A stretch of 64,000 bases of DNA from Aeromicrobium endophyticum (GTDB lineage: Bacteria > Actinomycetota > Actinomycetes > Propionibacteriales > Nocardioidaceae), in assembly GCF_003586285.1 (NCBI RefSeq), contig NZ_QUBR01000002.1:1054001-1118000 (forward strand). The letters are read 5' to 3'. The notes beneath the pieces are model-generated. The model saw only the letters and a program-made list of their open reading frames with translations. It did not search any database and had not been told where the DNA came from. The translations under genes and the position numbers were made by a program. The number at the start of each line of letters is the position of its first letter. Position 1 is the stretch's first letter. Positions 1 to 8,679 of this stretch are shown one piece after another.

Positions 1-674
1 CCGAGGATGTCCTCCTCCTCGAGCGGCTGCTCGATGAGCAGCAGGTCGAAGGGGTCGAGCCGGGCCAGGTGACGCGCGTCGGCCAGCGTGTAGGCGGTGT
101 TCGCGTCGACCTGCAGCAGGACGTCGTCGCCGAAGCGCTCGCGCACCTCCCGCACCGGGTCGACGTCCCAGCCCGGCTCGATCTTCAGCTTGATGCGGAC
201 GTATCCCTCGTCGAGGTAGCCGCCGACGGCGTCCAGCAGGGCGGGGATGCTGTCCATGATGCCGACCGAGACGCCGCACGGCACCGTGTCGTGCACGGCG
301 CCCAGCTCTCGCGCGAACGACCGTCCCTCGACGCGCAGCTCGGCATCGAGCACGCCCATCTCGAGCGCGCCCTTGGCCATGCGATGCCCCTTGAAGCGCG
401 ACAGCGTGGTCGCGACCCGGGACGCGTCGACGTCTCCTCCTGCCGCCAGCGCGGGCACCAGGTAGCGGCGCAGCACGTCGGCGGCACCCTCGACGTACTC
501 CGACGAGTACACGGGGTCGGCCATCGTGACGCACTCGCCCCACCCCTCGGTGCCGTCGGCCGCGACGACGCGCAGCACCAGCAGGTCGCGCGTCGTCTGC
601 GTGCCGAACGAGGTCCGGAACGGGCTGACGAGCGGCATGGACACGTGCATCAGCTCGACACCGTGCAACTTCAT
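1..674 (-). CDS. N-succinylamino acid racemase / o-succinylbenzoate synthase family enzyme (partial, 3' end missing)
   Basis: Enolase-superfamily protein (muconate-lactonizing subgroup), cut by the window start after 224 residues. The KxK pair (K162, K164) and two metal ligands (D190 in QVDAN, E215 in IEQPL) of the OSBS/NSAR family are visible; the third ligand and the second catalytic lysine lie outside. Family members make o-succinylbenzoate for menaquinone, racemise N-succinylamino acids, or do both. The ATG overlaps the stop of the upstream GNAT gene (ATGA), and that gene follows an M20 hydrolase. This three-gene set is the one described for converting D- to L-amino acids through N-succinyl intermediates, so a racemase role is favoured over menaquinone synthesis, by inference from context. 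Confidence 0.85.
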   Translation of the reverse strand, partial: MKLHGVELMHVSMPLVSPFRTSFGTQTTRDLLVLRVVAADGTEGWGECVTMADPVYSSEYVEGAADVLRRYLVPALAAGGDVDASRVATTLSRFKGHRMAKGALEMGVLDAELRVEGRSFARELGAVHDTVPCGVSVGIMDSIPALLDAVGGYLDEGYVRIKLKIEPGWDVDPVREVRERFGDDVLLQVDANTAYTLADARHLARLDPFDLLLIEQPLEEEDIL

Positions 675-1567
675 GGGGTCCTCCGTACGACGTAGCCGGC
701 AGATCGGTCGAAGCTCGTGATGCGGGCCCCGTCGGCGAGCAGCTCCGACAGCGCGTCCCGCACGGTCGTCCGCCACCGATGGGCCAGGTCGGGGTCGGAC
801 GTCCGCAGCGCGCTGATGTCGTCGGGCACCGCGACCAGCGAGACGTCCGCGCCCATCCGACCCGGGACGGGTGATCCGTCGGACCCCATGCCGACGGCCG
901 TCACGGCTCCTGGCGGGACGGGCTCGGCAGTGCCGCTGGCGCCGGCGGAACAGGCACGCTCGACGGCCGGCGAGACCAGGTTCCAGCGCACCAGCAGACG
1001 GTCCGTGTCGTCGGCGCCGTTGATGAGGTCAACCATGGGGCCGTAGAAGTTGGGCAGGTACTCGACCGGACGCGCGGCCAGCTTGACCAGGTTGAAGTGC
1101 GCGTTGCGGCTGACGAGCGGGTCGAACGTCCAGGCCACGTCGGACACGTTGCGCTGCAGCGCCCACGCACGCTGGTGCAGCTTGACGGCGAAGCCCACGC
1201 TACGGCCCGTCATGGCGGGGTCGACGGCGGCGATGTGGCTGTGCATCGCATCGTCGGCCGGTGCATGGAAGAAGCCGACGCAGGCGCCGACCAGGCGTCC
1301 GTCGGGCACGAACGCGCCGCCGACGTAGTTGCCGGCCTTGGTCAGCGCCCTGAGCAGCTCGAGGGTCATGGGCGGGTTGTCGCTGCGACCCCACACCCGC
1401 ACGTAGAGGCGCAGCACCTGTTCGAGGTCGGCCAGCTCGGTGAGCTCGCGGACGACGACTCCGGACGCCGCGGCGGCGCTCTCGGCGTCGCGGACGGCGT
1501 CCAGCTGCGGGGGCAGCGCGGTATCGGTCACGACATCCATCCTGCGCGGATCCTCGGGCCCCGTCAT
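671..1567 (-). CDS. GNAT-superfamily acyltransferase, putative D-amino acid N-succinyltransferase
   Basis: A 298-residue protein resembling the COG3375-type GNAT proteins that often sit beside NSAR/OSBS enzymes. The N-terminal half has a GNAT-like core (V-R-E-L-T near residue 40, then the G-G-A-F-V and G-A-C-V-G-F strands); the C-terminal half is family-specific. In the known pathway such an enzyme moves the succinyl group from succinyl-CoA to a D-amino acid amine. Both ends overlap the neighbouring genes by four bases (ATGA), implying translational coupling with the M20 hydrolase upstream and the racemase downstream. The substrate is inferred from context only. Confidence 0.8.
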   Translation of the reverse strand: MTGPEDPRRMDVVTDTALPPQLDAVRDAESAAAASGVVVRELTELADLEQVLRLYVRVWGRSDNPPMTLELLRALTKAGNYVGGAFVPDGRLVGACVGFFHAPADDAMHSHIAAVDPAMTGRSVGFAVKLHQRAWALQRNVSDVAWTFDPLVSRNAHFNLVKLAARPVEYLPNFYGPMVDLINGADDTDRLLVRWNLVSPAVERACSAGASGTAEPVPPGAVTAVGMGSDGSPVPGRMGADVSLVAVPDDISALRTSDPDLAHRWRTTVRDALSELLADGARITSFDRSAGYVVRRTP

Positions 1568-2688
1568 GGTCGGACCGCACGACTCTGGAGGGCCTGGTTG
1601 GTCGAGGTCGCCAACACGTCGACGACGAGGGCACGCACCAGCGACAGGCGGGGCCCGAGGGCGTCGACGAGCACGTGCTCGTCGTCCGCGTGAGCGCCAC
1701 CGCCGACAGCACCGAGACCGTCGAGGGTCGGGGTCCCGACGCCGGCCGTGAAGTTGCCGTCGGACGCACCGCCGACCGCGACGGCCTCCGGACACGCCAG
1801 GCCGAGACGTTCGGCGATCGCCGCGACGCGCTCGAGCAGCTGGGTCGAGGTCCATGCCTCCATGGGCGGACGGTTGGGGCCGCCCGTCACGACGGACGAG
1901 GCGCCGTCGATGACCGGACGGAGCGACCGGATGGCCGCGTCGACCCGATCCTGCTCGGCCAGCGTCCGCACGCGCACGTCGACCGCGAAGGAGCCCTCGG
2001 ACGGCACCGTGTTGGTGGTCTGGCCCGACCGTGCCGTCGTCGGCGTGGACGTCGTGCCGGCGGTCGCGTCCGACAGGTCGGCGACCGCGAGGGCCAGGTG
2101 GGCCAGCTCCAGCGTCGCGTTGACGCCGCGCTCGGGCTCGAGGCCCGCGTGCGCCGCGCGTCCCTCGACGGCCACGTCGTAGAGCGACACGCCCTTGCGC
2201 TCGGACTTGAGCGCACCCCCGGGGGCAGCACCCTCCAGCACGAGGGCCGCGCCGACGGCACGCGCCTCGTCCTCGATCAGGGCCCGCGACGACGGTGAGC
2301 CGAGCTCTTCGTCGCCGGTCACCAGCACCGTGACGCCGTCGAGACCGGCCGCGGCCTGGAAGGCCATCGCGAGCCCGGTCTTCATGTCGAAGCACCCGGG
2401 ACCGCGCAGCACGCCGCCGTCGACCGAGAACGGGTGGCGCTTGAGCGACCCGATCGGCCACACGGTGTCGTGGTGACCGACCAGCAGCACGCCGGAGGAC
2501 TGGTCGCCCGTGCGCCACCGCAGGTGCGTCCGCCCGTCGATCACGATCCGCTCGGGCGCCGAGCCGAGCCACCGCTCCCCCACCCGGGCGACGACGTCGG
2601 CCGAGCGGGCGACCGCCGCGAGGTCGGACGACGGCGACTCGCACTCGATCATGTCGCGCGCGTCGGCGATCAAGGCGTCGAGGTCCAT
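1564..2688 (-). CDS. M20-family metallopeptidase, putative N-succinyl-L-amino acid desuccinylase
   Basis: A 374-residue zinc hydrolase of the ArgE/DapE/carboxypeptidase G2 type. Visible motifs are GHHDT (H72 or H73 as zinc ligand, D74), the bridging aspartate D101 in GPGCFDMKTG, and the catalytic glutamate pair E127-E128 in GDEELG, followed by the dimerisation domain. In the three-enzyme scheme it would remove succinate from the N-succinyl-L-amino acid, making D-to-L conversion irreversible. The ATG overlaps the stop of the S9-S12 fusion gene upstream (TGATG). A general aminoacylase or glutamate carboxypeptidase role is the alternative. Confidence 0.85.
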   Translation of the reverse strand: MDLDALIADARDMIECESPSSDLAAVARSADVVARVGERWLGSAPERIVIDGRTHLRWRTGDQSSGVLLVGHHDTVWPIGSLKRHPFSVDGGVLRGPGCFDMKTGLAMAFQAAAGLDGVTVLVTGDEELGSPSSRALIEDEARAVGAALVLEGAAPGGALKSERKGVSLYDVAVEGRAAHAGLEPERGVNATLELAHLALAVADLSDATAGTTSTPTTARSGQTTNTVPSEGSFAVDVRVRTLAEQDRVDAAIRSLRPVIDGASSVVTGGPNRPPMEAWTSTQLLERVAAIAERLGLACPEAVAVGGASDGNFTAGVGTPTLDGLGAVGGGAHADDEHVLVDALGPRLSLVRALVVDVLATSTNQALQSRAVRP

Positions 2689-5600
2689 CAGTCGACCTTG
2701 GGCGTCGCCCGGACGCCGAAGTGCAGGTAGCGCTCGCCGGTGGGCAGCTCGAAGAACGTCACCGGCGACCAGTTCTCGGCCTCCGGCGGCTTGGTGAGGA
2801 AGATGGTCGACGAGTACGGCACGAGGGCGTGCTCCTCGACGGGGTCGGGCAACAGCTCGGCGAGCGGCCCGACCAACGTCGTCCGCAGGCGCGGCTCCCC
2901 GTCCTCGACGAAGACGTCCATCAGCACCGACGACCGCTCGTAGCGCCCGACGTACGGCGCGATGTCGACGTCGACCGCCGGCTCGGGCGGAGCGATCGGT
3001 CGGGGCATCTCGACGTCGGCCAGCTCGGCGAAGATCTCGCGGTACAGGGCCTCGTACAGGTCGCGGCTGCCCTCGCCGTTGGTCAGCAGCGTGACCGCGA
3101 GGCCCGCCTCGGGCAGCACCCGCAGGAAGGCCGCCTGACCGATCGTGTTGCCGTCGTGCCCGTACACGCGCCGTCCGTCCCAGCCGAAGCGGATCCAGCC
3201 CAACCCCCACGAGTCGCCCAGCGAGTGCTGGTCGGGGAGGTCGACCTCGTGCGCCGGCATGGCCCCTGCCGACTCCTCGCTGAGGACACGCACGCCGTCG
3301 GCGCCCGTGCCGCCGGTCAGGTGCATGCGCGCGAACGACAGGACGTCGGCGGCGTTGGCCGTGACGAGTCCCGCCGGTCCGATCGACCGCGGCAGCTGCC
3401 AGACGGGGGCGACGCGTCGCTCACCCGCGTCCGTGACGTGGCCGACCGCGGCGGCGTGCAGCAGGGCGTCCTCGGGCAGGGTCACGGCGTGCTCCATGCC
3501 GAGCGGCGTGAACAGGCGGTCGCGCAGCGCCTGGTCCCACGTCGTGCCGGTGAGGCGCTCGATGACCAGGCCCAGCACCGAGAAGCCCGCGTTGCAGTAC
3601 GACCACGTGGCGCCCAGGGGGTGGTTCTGCGTCTGGTCGCCGAGCAGCCCGACGTACTTCTCCAAGCAGTCGTCGCCGCGGCCGGTGTCGGTGAAGACGT
3701 CGCCGTCGATGCCGCTGGTGTGGTTGAGCAGGTGGCGCAGGGTCACCCGCTTGGTGACGTCGGGATCGGACAGCCGCAGGTCGGGCACGATCTCGACGAC
3801 CGGGGTGTCGAGCTCGGTCAGCCCCTCGTCGATCAGCTGCATCACTACCGTCGCCGTCCAGACCTTGGTGATCGAGCCGATCTGGAAGATCGACTCGGCG
3901 GTCACGGGCGCGCCGGTGTCGATGCTGAGCACGCCGTGCGACGCGACGACGACCTCGTCGTCCTCGACCGCCCCGCCGTCGCCGAGCCGCAGGATGCCGA
4001 GCTGGGCCCCCGGCACGCCGTAGCGCTCGGCGAGCCGGTGCAGGCGGCGCTCCCAGTGGGCCGCGTCGATCGGCGCACGCCCCTCGCGCACGGTGTGCTG
4101 CTCGACCCAGTCGACGACCCGGCGGCCGTAGTCGATGCGCTGCGACGGCGGGCCGGCCAGGATGAAGACGTGCGAGGCGTCCGGGTAGAGGACCAGCTCG
4201 GTCGGCACGCCGCGCGACCGCAGGGCGCTGTGCCACTGCTGCGCCTGGCCGACGGGGCAGGTCAGGTCGGACAGGCCGTGCAGGACGAGGGTCGGCGTGG
4301 TGACGTCGGTGACCGTGGTCAGCGGCGACATCGCGGCGTACTGCTCAGGCTCGTCCCAGGGCGCGCCGCCGAGCTCGAACGAGCTGAGGCACACCCCGTC
4401 GTCGGCGGTGCCGTACATGCTCACCATGTCGCTGACGATGCCGCCGGCCACGCCGGCCTTGAAGCGCTGGTCGTGCCCCGTCAGCCAGGCCGTCATGAAG
4501 CCGCCGTAGCTGTAGCCCGTGACCGCGAGCCGGTCGGGATCGGCGATGCCGTCGGCGACCAGCGCGTCGATCGGCTCGAGGAAGTCGCCGGCGTCGGCCA
4601 CGCCCCAGGCGCCGTTGACGCCGTCGAAGAACGCCTCGCCGTAGCCGTCGCTGCCGCGCGGGTTGACCAGCAGCACCGCCCAGCCCCGCGACACGAGCTC
4701 CTGGTGATAGAAGTGCATCTCGTCGGCCGCGCCGTTCCAGGCGTTGTGCGGCCCGCCGTGCACGTCGAGCAGCAGCGGCCGCGGGCCCTGACGCTCGGGG
4801 TCGCGCAGCAGCCAGCCCTGCACCTCGGTGCCGTCCGAGATCGTGAACGTCCGGCTCTCGGGACGGAACAGCTCGACGTCCGCCACGCTCGAGCCGTGGT
4901 CGGTCAGCACCGACTCCGTCCCGGTCGTCAGGTCGAGCGCGACGATCTCGCCGTACGAGGTCGCGGTCGTCAGCGCCACGACAGCCGTCGAGCCCACGAC
5001 CGACAGGCCCGACACGACCCGGTCCTCGCCGGCCAGCAGCGGCAGGCCCTCCGGGGTGGACGGGTCGTCGAGCGCCCACAGGTGCGTGCACCCGCGGTCG
5101 CGGACGCAGAACAGCAGGCGACCCTGGCCGTCGCGCTGCGGGCGACCTCCGGGGTACGCCGCGGCGCCGGGCATGACGTTGCGGTCGAGGTGGCCCGTGA
5201 GGGTGACCGTCTCGCCGCCGGCCAGCGGCACGCGCTGCAGGTGCTGGTGGCCCACGGGATCGCCGGGGTGCCCCACGACGAGCAGGTGCTCGCCGTCGGC
5301 GTCGAGCACGACCGTGCCGGCCACGCCGTCGGCCGAGCCGACCAGCCGGGGGCGGCTCTTCGGGTCGTCGACGTCCAGCAGGTGCACCGCGGCGCGGAGC
5401 GTCAGGTCGCTGTCGTCGCCGACCCGGCGGGTGAAGGCGATGGTCCTGCCGTCGGGTGCCCAGACCGGCTGTCCGGCGTGGTCACGTCCGTCCGTCACCT
5501 GGCGGCAGGCTCCCGACGCGAGGTCGACGACGTGCACCTGGTTGCGCACGCTGCCGAACATCCCGACGCCGTCGGTCTGGTAGTCGAGCCGCGTCGCCAC

Positions 5601-5996
5601 GAGCGGCCCGGTGCCGTCCGTCGGGTCGACCGGGGCCGTGAGCGCCAGGCGGCTGCCGTCGGGACTCCACACCGGCGTGCCCGCACCGCGCGGGAGGTCG
5701 GTCAGCCGCTGCGGCTCCCCGCCGTCCCGGACGACCACGTGCACCTGTCCGTCCCGCAGGAACGCCAGGCGCGCCCCGTCGGGCGACCACGTCGGTGCCG
5801 AGTCGTGCGGGCCCGACGTCAGACGTCGAGCGGCGCCGCCCGCGACGGGGACGGACCACAGCTCGTCGTGGCTGCGGTCGTGCTCGGTGTCGAGGGTGCG
5901 CAGGACGTACACCACCTGGGTGCCGTCGGGTGACAGCGCCGGCTGCGACGGCACCGCCAGGCGGGTCAGGTCGTCCAGCTGCATGCGTCGGGTCAT
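2688..5996 (-). CDS. Fused prolyl-oligopeptidase (S9) - class C beta-lactamase-like hydrolase (S12)
   Basis: One uninterrupted frame of 1102 residues. Residues 1-380 form a beta-propeller with repeated WSPDG motifs. Residues 390-635 are an alpha/beta-hydrolase with the S9 triad: S496 (GYSYGG), D577 (HGLSD), H609 (DASH). Residues about 645-970 are a serine beta-lactamase/D-aminopeptidase-like domain with S708-x-x-K711 (SITK), Y800-C-N802 and H947-D-G, followed by a beta-barrel-like tail. No signal peptide is evident, so it should act on imported peptides in the cytoplasm. The S12 part resembles the separate S12 protein at the operon start (same FQIGSITK and DDCLEKYV blocks). The start ATG overlaps the transporter ATPase stop (ATGA). 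Confidence 0.93.
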   Translation of the reverse strand: MTRRMQLDDLTRLAVPSQPALSPDGTQVVYVLRTLDTEHDRSHDELWSVPVAGGAARRLTSGPHDSAPTWSPDGARLAFLRDGQVHVVVRDGGEPQRLTDLPRGAGTPVWSPDGSRLALTAPVDPTDGTGPLVATRLDYQTDGVGMFGSVRNQVHVVDLASGACRQVTDGRDHAGQPVWAPDGRTIAFTRRVGDDSDLTLRAAVHLLDVDDPKSRPRLVGSADGVAGTVVLDADGEHLLVVGHPGDPVGHQHLQRVPLAGGETVTLTGHLDRNVMPGAAAYPGGRPQRDGQGRLLFCVRDRGCTHLWALDDPSTPEGLPLLAGEDRVVSGLSVVGSTAVVALTTATSYGEIVALDLTTGTESVLTDHGSSVADVELFRPESRTFTISDGTEVQGWLLRDPERQGPRPLLLDVHGGPHNAWNGAADEMHFYHQELVSRGWAVLLVNPRGSDGYGEAFFDGVNGAWGVADAGDFLEPIDALVADGIADPDRLAVTGYSYGGFMTAWLTGHDQRFKAGVAGGIVSDMVSMYGTADDGVCLSSFELGGAPWDEPEQYAAMSPLTTVTDVTTPTLVLHGLSDLTCPVGQAQQWHSALRSRGVPTELVLYPDASHVFILAGPPSQRIDYGRRVVDWVEQHTVREGRAPIDAAHWERRLHRLAERYGVPGAQLGILRLGDGGAVEDDEVVVASHGVLSIDTGAPVTAESIFQIGSITKVWTATVVMQLIDEGLTELDTPVVEIVPDLRLSDPDVTKRVTLRHLLNHTSGIDGDVFTDTGRGDDCLEKYVGLLGDQTQNHPLGATWSYCNAGFSVLGLVIERLTGTTWDQALRDRLFTPLGMEHAVTLPEDALLHAAAVGHVTDAGERRVAPVWQLPRSIGPAGLVTANAADVLSFARMHLTGGTGADGVRVLSEESAGAMPAHEVDLPDQHSLGDSWGLGWIRFGWDGRRVYGHDGNTIGQAAFLRVLPEAGLAVTLLTNGEGSRDLYEALYREIFAELADVEMPRPIAPPEPAVDVDIAPYVGRYERSSVLMDVFVEDGEPRLRTTLVGPLAELLPDPVEEHALVPYSSTIFLTKPPEAENWSPVTFFELPTGERYLHFGVRATPKVD

Positions 5997-6739
5997 CGGG
6001 GACTCCTTCGTCGGGTGGTGCCGGGGACGGCGGCCAGGAGGTCGCGCGTGTAGTCGTGGGAGGGGGTCGCGAGCACCTGGGCCGTGGGGCCCTGCTCGAC
6101 GATGCGACCGCGGTGCATGACGGCGACGTCGGAGGCGACGTACCGGACGACCGCGAGGTTGTGCGAGATGAACAGGATCGACAGGCCGAGCTCGGCCTGC
6201 AGCTCCCGCACGAGGTTGAGCACCGTGCCCTGGATCGACACGTCGAGCGCGGACGTGATCTCGTCCGCGACGACGACGGCCGGCTGGGCCGCGAGGGCCC
6301 GAGCCAGGGCGACGCGCTGCCGCTGCCCGCCCGACATCTCGGACGGTCGGGCGTCCGCGCGGGCCGAGCCGATGTGCACCAGGTCGAGCAGCCGGGCCAC
6401 CTCGGCGCGGCGCGCTGCCCGCCGGACGTCCCGCGGGATCGGCTCGGCCACGCTCTCGCCGATGCTCATGCGGGGGTCGAGCGACGAGAACGGGTCCTGG
6501 AAGACCATCTGGACCGGACGCCGGTGCCCTCGCAGCGGGACGGGCTCGCCGTCGAGCAGGATGCGACCACTCTCGACCGGGGCCAGACCGACGGCGGCGC
6601 GTGCCATCGTCGACTTGCCCGAGCCTGACTCGCCCACCAGGCCGACGATCCGCCCGGTCGGCACGACCAGGCTCACGTCGTCGACCGCCGTGGTGGCGCC
6701 GTAACGAACCGTCAGGTCCTCGAAGCGCAGCTCGCTCAT
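5993..6739 (-). CDS. Oligopeptide/dipeptide ABC transporter ATP-binding protein (DppF/OppF type)
   Basis: A 248-residue ABC ATPase that powers peptide import. Walker A GESGSGKST is at 36-44, the Q-loop near 81, the signature SGGQRQR at 136-142, Walker B VVVADE at 155-160 and the H-loop in SHNLAVV. It lacks the C-terminal oligopeptide-binding extension (the cysteine cluster) seen in DppD, which fits the shorter F subunit. Both ends overlap neighbours by four bases. It should pair with the ATPase half of the upstream fusion protein. Confidence 0.92.
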   Translation of the reverse strand: MSELRFEDLTVRYGATTAVDDVSLVVPTGRIVGLVGESGSGKSTMARAAVGLAPVESGRILLDGEPVPLRGHRRPVQMVFQDPFSSLDPRMSIGESVAEPIPRDVRRAARRAEVARLLDLVHIGSARADARPSEMSGGQRQRVALARALAAQPAVVVADEITSALDVSIQGTVLNLVRELQAELGLSILFISHNLAVVRYVASDVAVMHRGRIVEQGPTAQVLATPSHDYTRDLLAAVPGTTRRRSPR

Positions 6740-8676
6740 GGCACGTCCGTCCTGGTCGTCGAGAGCTGCATCGGCTCGATGGGCTCGCCGGCGTGCCAGC
6801 ACGCGACCCGTCCGCGCTCGTCGCCGGCCAGGGGCGGGTCCTCGACACGGCAGCGTTCCGTCGCGAGGGGGCAGCGGGCCGCGTACGCGCAGCCGGGCGG
6901 CACGTCGGCGGGGTCGACGGGGCGCCCGGGGATGACCGCCAGCGGCTCGTCGAGCGCGGTGTCCATCGACGGCACGGCAGCCACGAGCGCCTGCGTGTAC
7001 GGGTGACGTCCTGCGGTGGCCAGGTCGGCGGCCGGCAGGTCCTCGACGATGCGTCCGGCGTACATCACCAGCACCCGGTCGCAGACCTCCCCCACCACCG
7101 TGACGTCATGGCTGATCAGCACCAGGGCCACGTCGTCCTCGCGGCGGATCGCGGCGAGCAGGTCGAGCACCTGCTGCTGCACGGTGACGTCGAGGGCGGT
7201 GGTCGGCTCGTCGGCGATGATCAGCGACGGGCTGCCCATGATGCCCATGCCGATCATCGCCCGCTGGCGCATGCCGCCCGAGAACTCGTGCGGGTACTGC
7301 CGCGCTCGGCGCTCCGGTGCGGGGATGCGCACGGCACCGAGACGGTCGACGGCTCGCGCCATGGCCTGCTTGCGGTCGAGACCGTGGTGGTGGCGCGAGA
7401 CCTCGGCCAGCTGGCCGCCGATGCGACGCGTCGGGTTGAACGACGTCATGGGGTCCTGGAAGACCATCGCCATCGAGGTGCCGAGCATCTTGCGCCGGGC
7501 GGCGGTGTCGGACGTCAGGAGGTCCTCGCCGAGGAAGCGCAGCCGCTCGGCATCGACCTGTCCCAGGTCGTCGACGAGCTGCGACACCGCCAGGGCGGTC
7601 AGCGACTTGCCCGACCCCGACTCCCCGACGATGCCGACGGCCTCGCCCCGGCGCACGGCGAACGTCACGCCGCGCACGACCTGCACCGGCCCGTCCGCGC
7701 CCGGGAAGGCCACCTCGAGGTCGCGCACGTCGAGCACCACGTCGTCCGTGCCGCCGACGGGCGCCTCGGTCGCGGGCCCCGCGTGGTCCGTGCTGCGGCG
7801 GGGGGCCACGACCGTCCGAGGCGCGAGGGCGGTGCCCTGCGTCGGGACGCCCACGGCCTTGGCGATCGACTCGCCGAACAGGTTGAAGCTCAGGCCCGTC
7901 ACGAGCACCGCGAGCCCGGGCACCAGGGCGGCACCGGGGTTGACGTACAGGGCGGACACCCCGTCGAACAGCAGCCGTCCCCAGTCGTAGGCCGGTGCCT
8001 GCACGCCGAGGCCGAGGAACGACAGCCCGGCGAAGGCCAGCAGCGCTCCTCCCGCGCCGATCGTCGCGTTCACGACGAGGGGCTCGGCGACGTTGGGCAG
8101 CACGTGGCGCACCAGGATGCGGAAGCGCCCCACACCGGCGGTGCGGGCCGCCGCGACGTAGTCGAGGGACACGACGCCTGCCACCATCGTCTGCACCAGG
8201 CGCGCGAACGAGGGTGCGCCGGCCAGCCCGATCGCCAGCACCGCGCCGGTCGCACCGATGCCGAAGACGACGGCGAAGAACAGCGCGAGCAGCAGCCCCG
8301 GGAAGGCGACGGCGATGTTGATGCTCGCCGTCACGAGCCGTCCCGCCCGTCGTCCGAGCAGCTGGGGCGCCACGCCGAGCACCAGCCCGACGACGACGGC
8401 GATGAGCGTCGCGCTGAGGGCGAGCTCGATCGACAGGCGCGTGGCCACGAGCGTCCGGAACACGATGTCGCGGCCCAGGTTGTCGGTGCCCGCCCAGTGC
8501 TCGGCGCTCGGCCCGGCCAGGATGTCGTCGGTGTCGACCGCCTTGGCCGAGTCGGTCCACAGGATCGGTGCGACGACCGCGAGCACGAGCACCGTGATCG
8601 CGAGCAGCGCGGTGACGACGCCCAGCGGCGTGCGCAGCGCGGAGAGGTGGCGACGGCGTGACGGAGTACCTGTCAT
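6736..8676 (-). CDS. Fused peptide ABC transporter permease (DppC) and ATPase (DppD)
   Basis: A 646-residue protein joining two subunits that are usually separate. Residues 1-275 are a DppC-like permease: an N-terminal membrane helix, the GTDNLGRD block, five more helices and the EAA coupling loop (about 176-195). A proline/alanine-rich linker of about 40 residues leads to an ATPase (313-646) with Walker A GESGSGKS at 351-358, signature SGGMRQRAM, Walker B LIIADEP and the DppD-type C-terminal cysteine cluster (CAYAARCPLATERC). No frame break is seen at the junction. It should form one heterodimer with the DppB permease and the downstream ATPase. Confidence 0.92.
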   Translation of the reverse strand: MTGTPSRRRHLSALRTPLGVVTALLAITVLVLAVVAPILWTDSAKAVDTDDILAGPSAEHWAGTDNLGRDIVFRTLVATRLSIELALSATLIAVVVGLVLGVAPQLLGRRAGRLVTASINIAVAFPGLLLALFFAVVFGIGATGAVLAIGLAGAPSFARLVQTMVAGVVSLDYVAAARTAGVGRFRILVRHVLPNVAEPLVVNATIGAGGALLAFAGLSFLGLGVQAPAYDWGRLLFDGVSALYVNPGAALVPGLAVLVTGLSFNLFGESIAKAVGVPTQGTALAPRTVVAPRRSTDHAGPATEAPVGGTDDVVLDVRDLEVAFPGADGPVQVVRGVTFAVRRGEAVGIVGESGSGKSLTALAVSQLVDDLGQVDAERLRFLGEDLLTSDTAARRKMLGTSMAMVFQDPMTSFNPTRRIGGQLAEVSRHHHGLDRKQAMARAVDRLGAVRIPAPERRARQYPHEFSGGMRQRAMIGMGIMGSPSLIIADEPTTALDVTVQQQVLDLLAAIRREDDVALVLISHDVTVVGEVCDRVLVMYAGRIVEDLPAADLATAGRHPYTQALVAAVPSMDTALDEPLAVIPGRPVDPADVPPGCAYAARCPLATERCRVEDPPLAGDERGRVACWHAGEPIEPMQLSTTRTDVP

Positions 8677-8679
8677 GGC

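Noticed and set aside
2721-5933. Long open frame on the plus strand opposite the S9-S12 gene
   Set aside because: It is the antisense of a high-GC coding sequence; composition is dominated by Arg, His, Val and Gly with no recognisable domain, while the minus frame has complete active-site motifs.
6736-8676. Sequencing error joining two genes
   Set aside because: The linker is coding-like, with normal codon bias and no shift of frame across it; an in-frame fusion needs no error.
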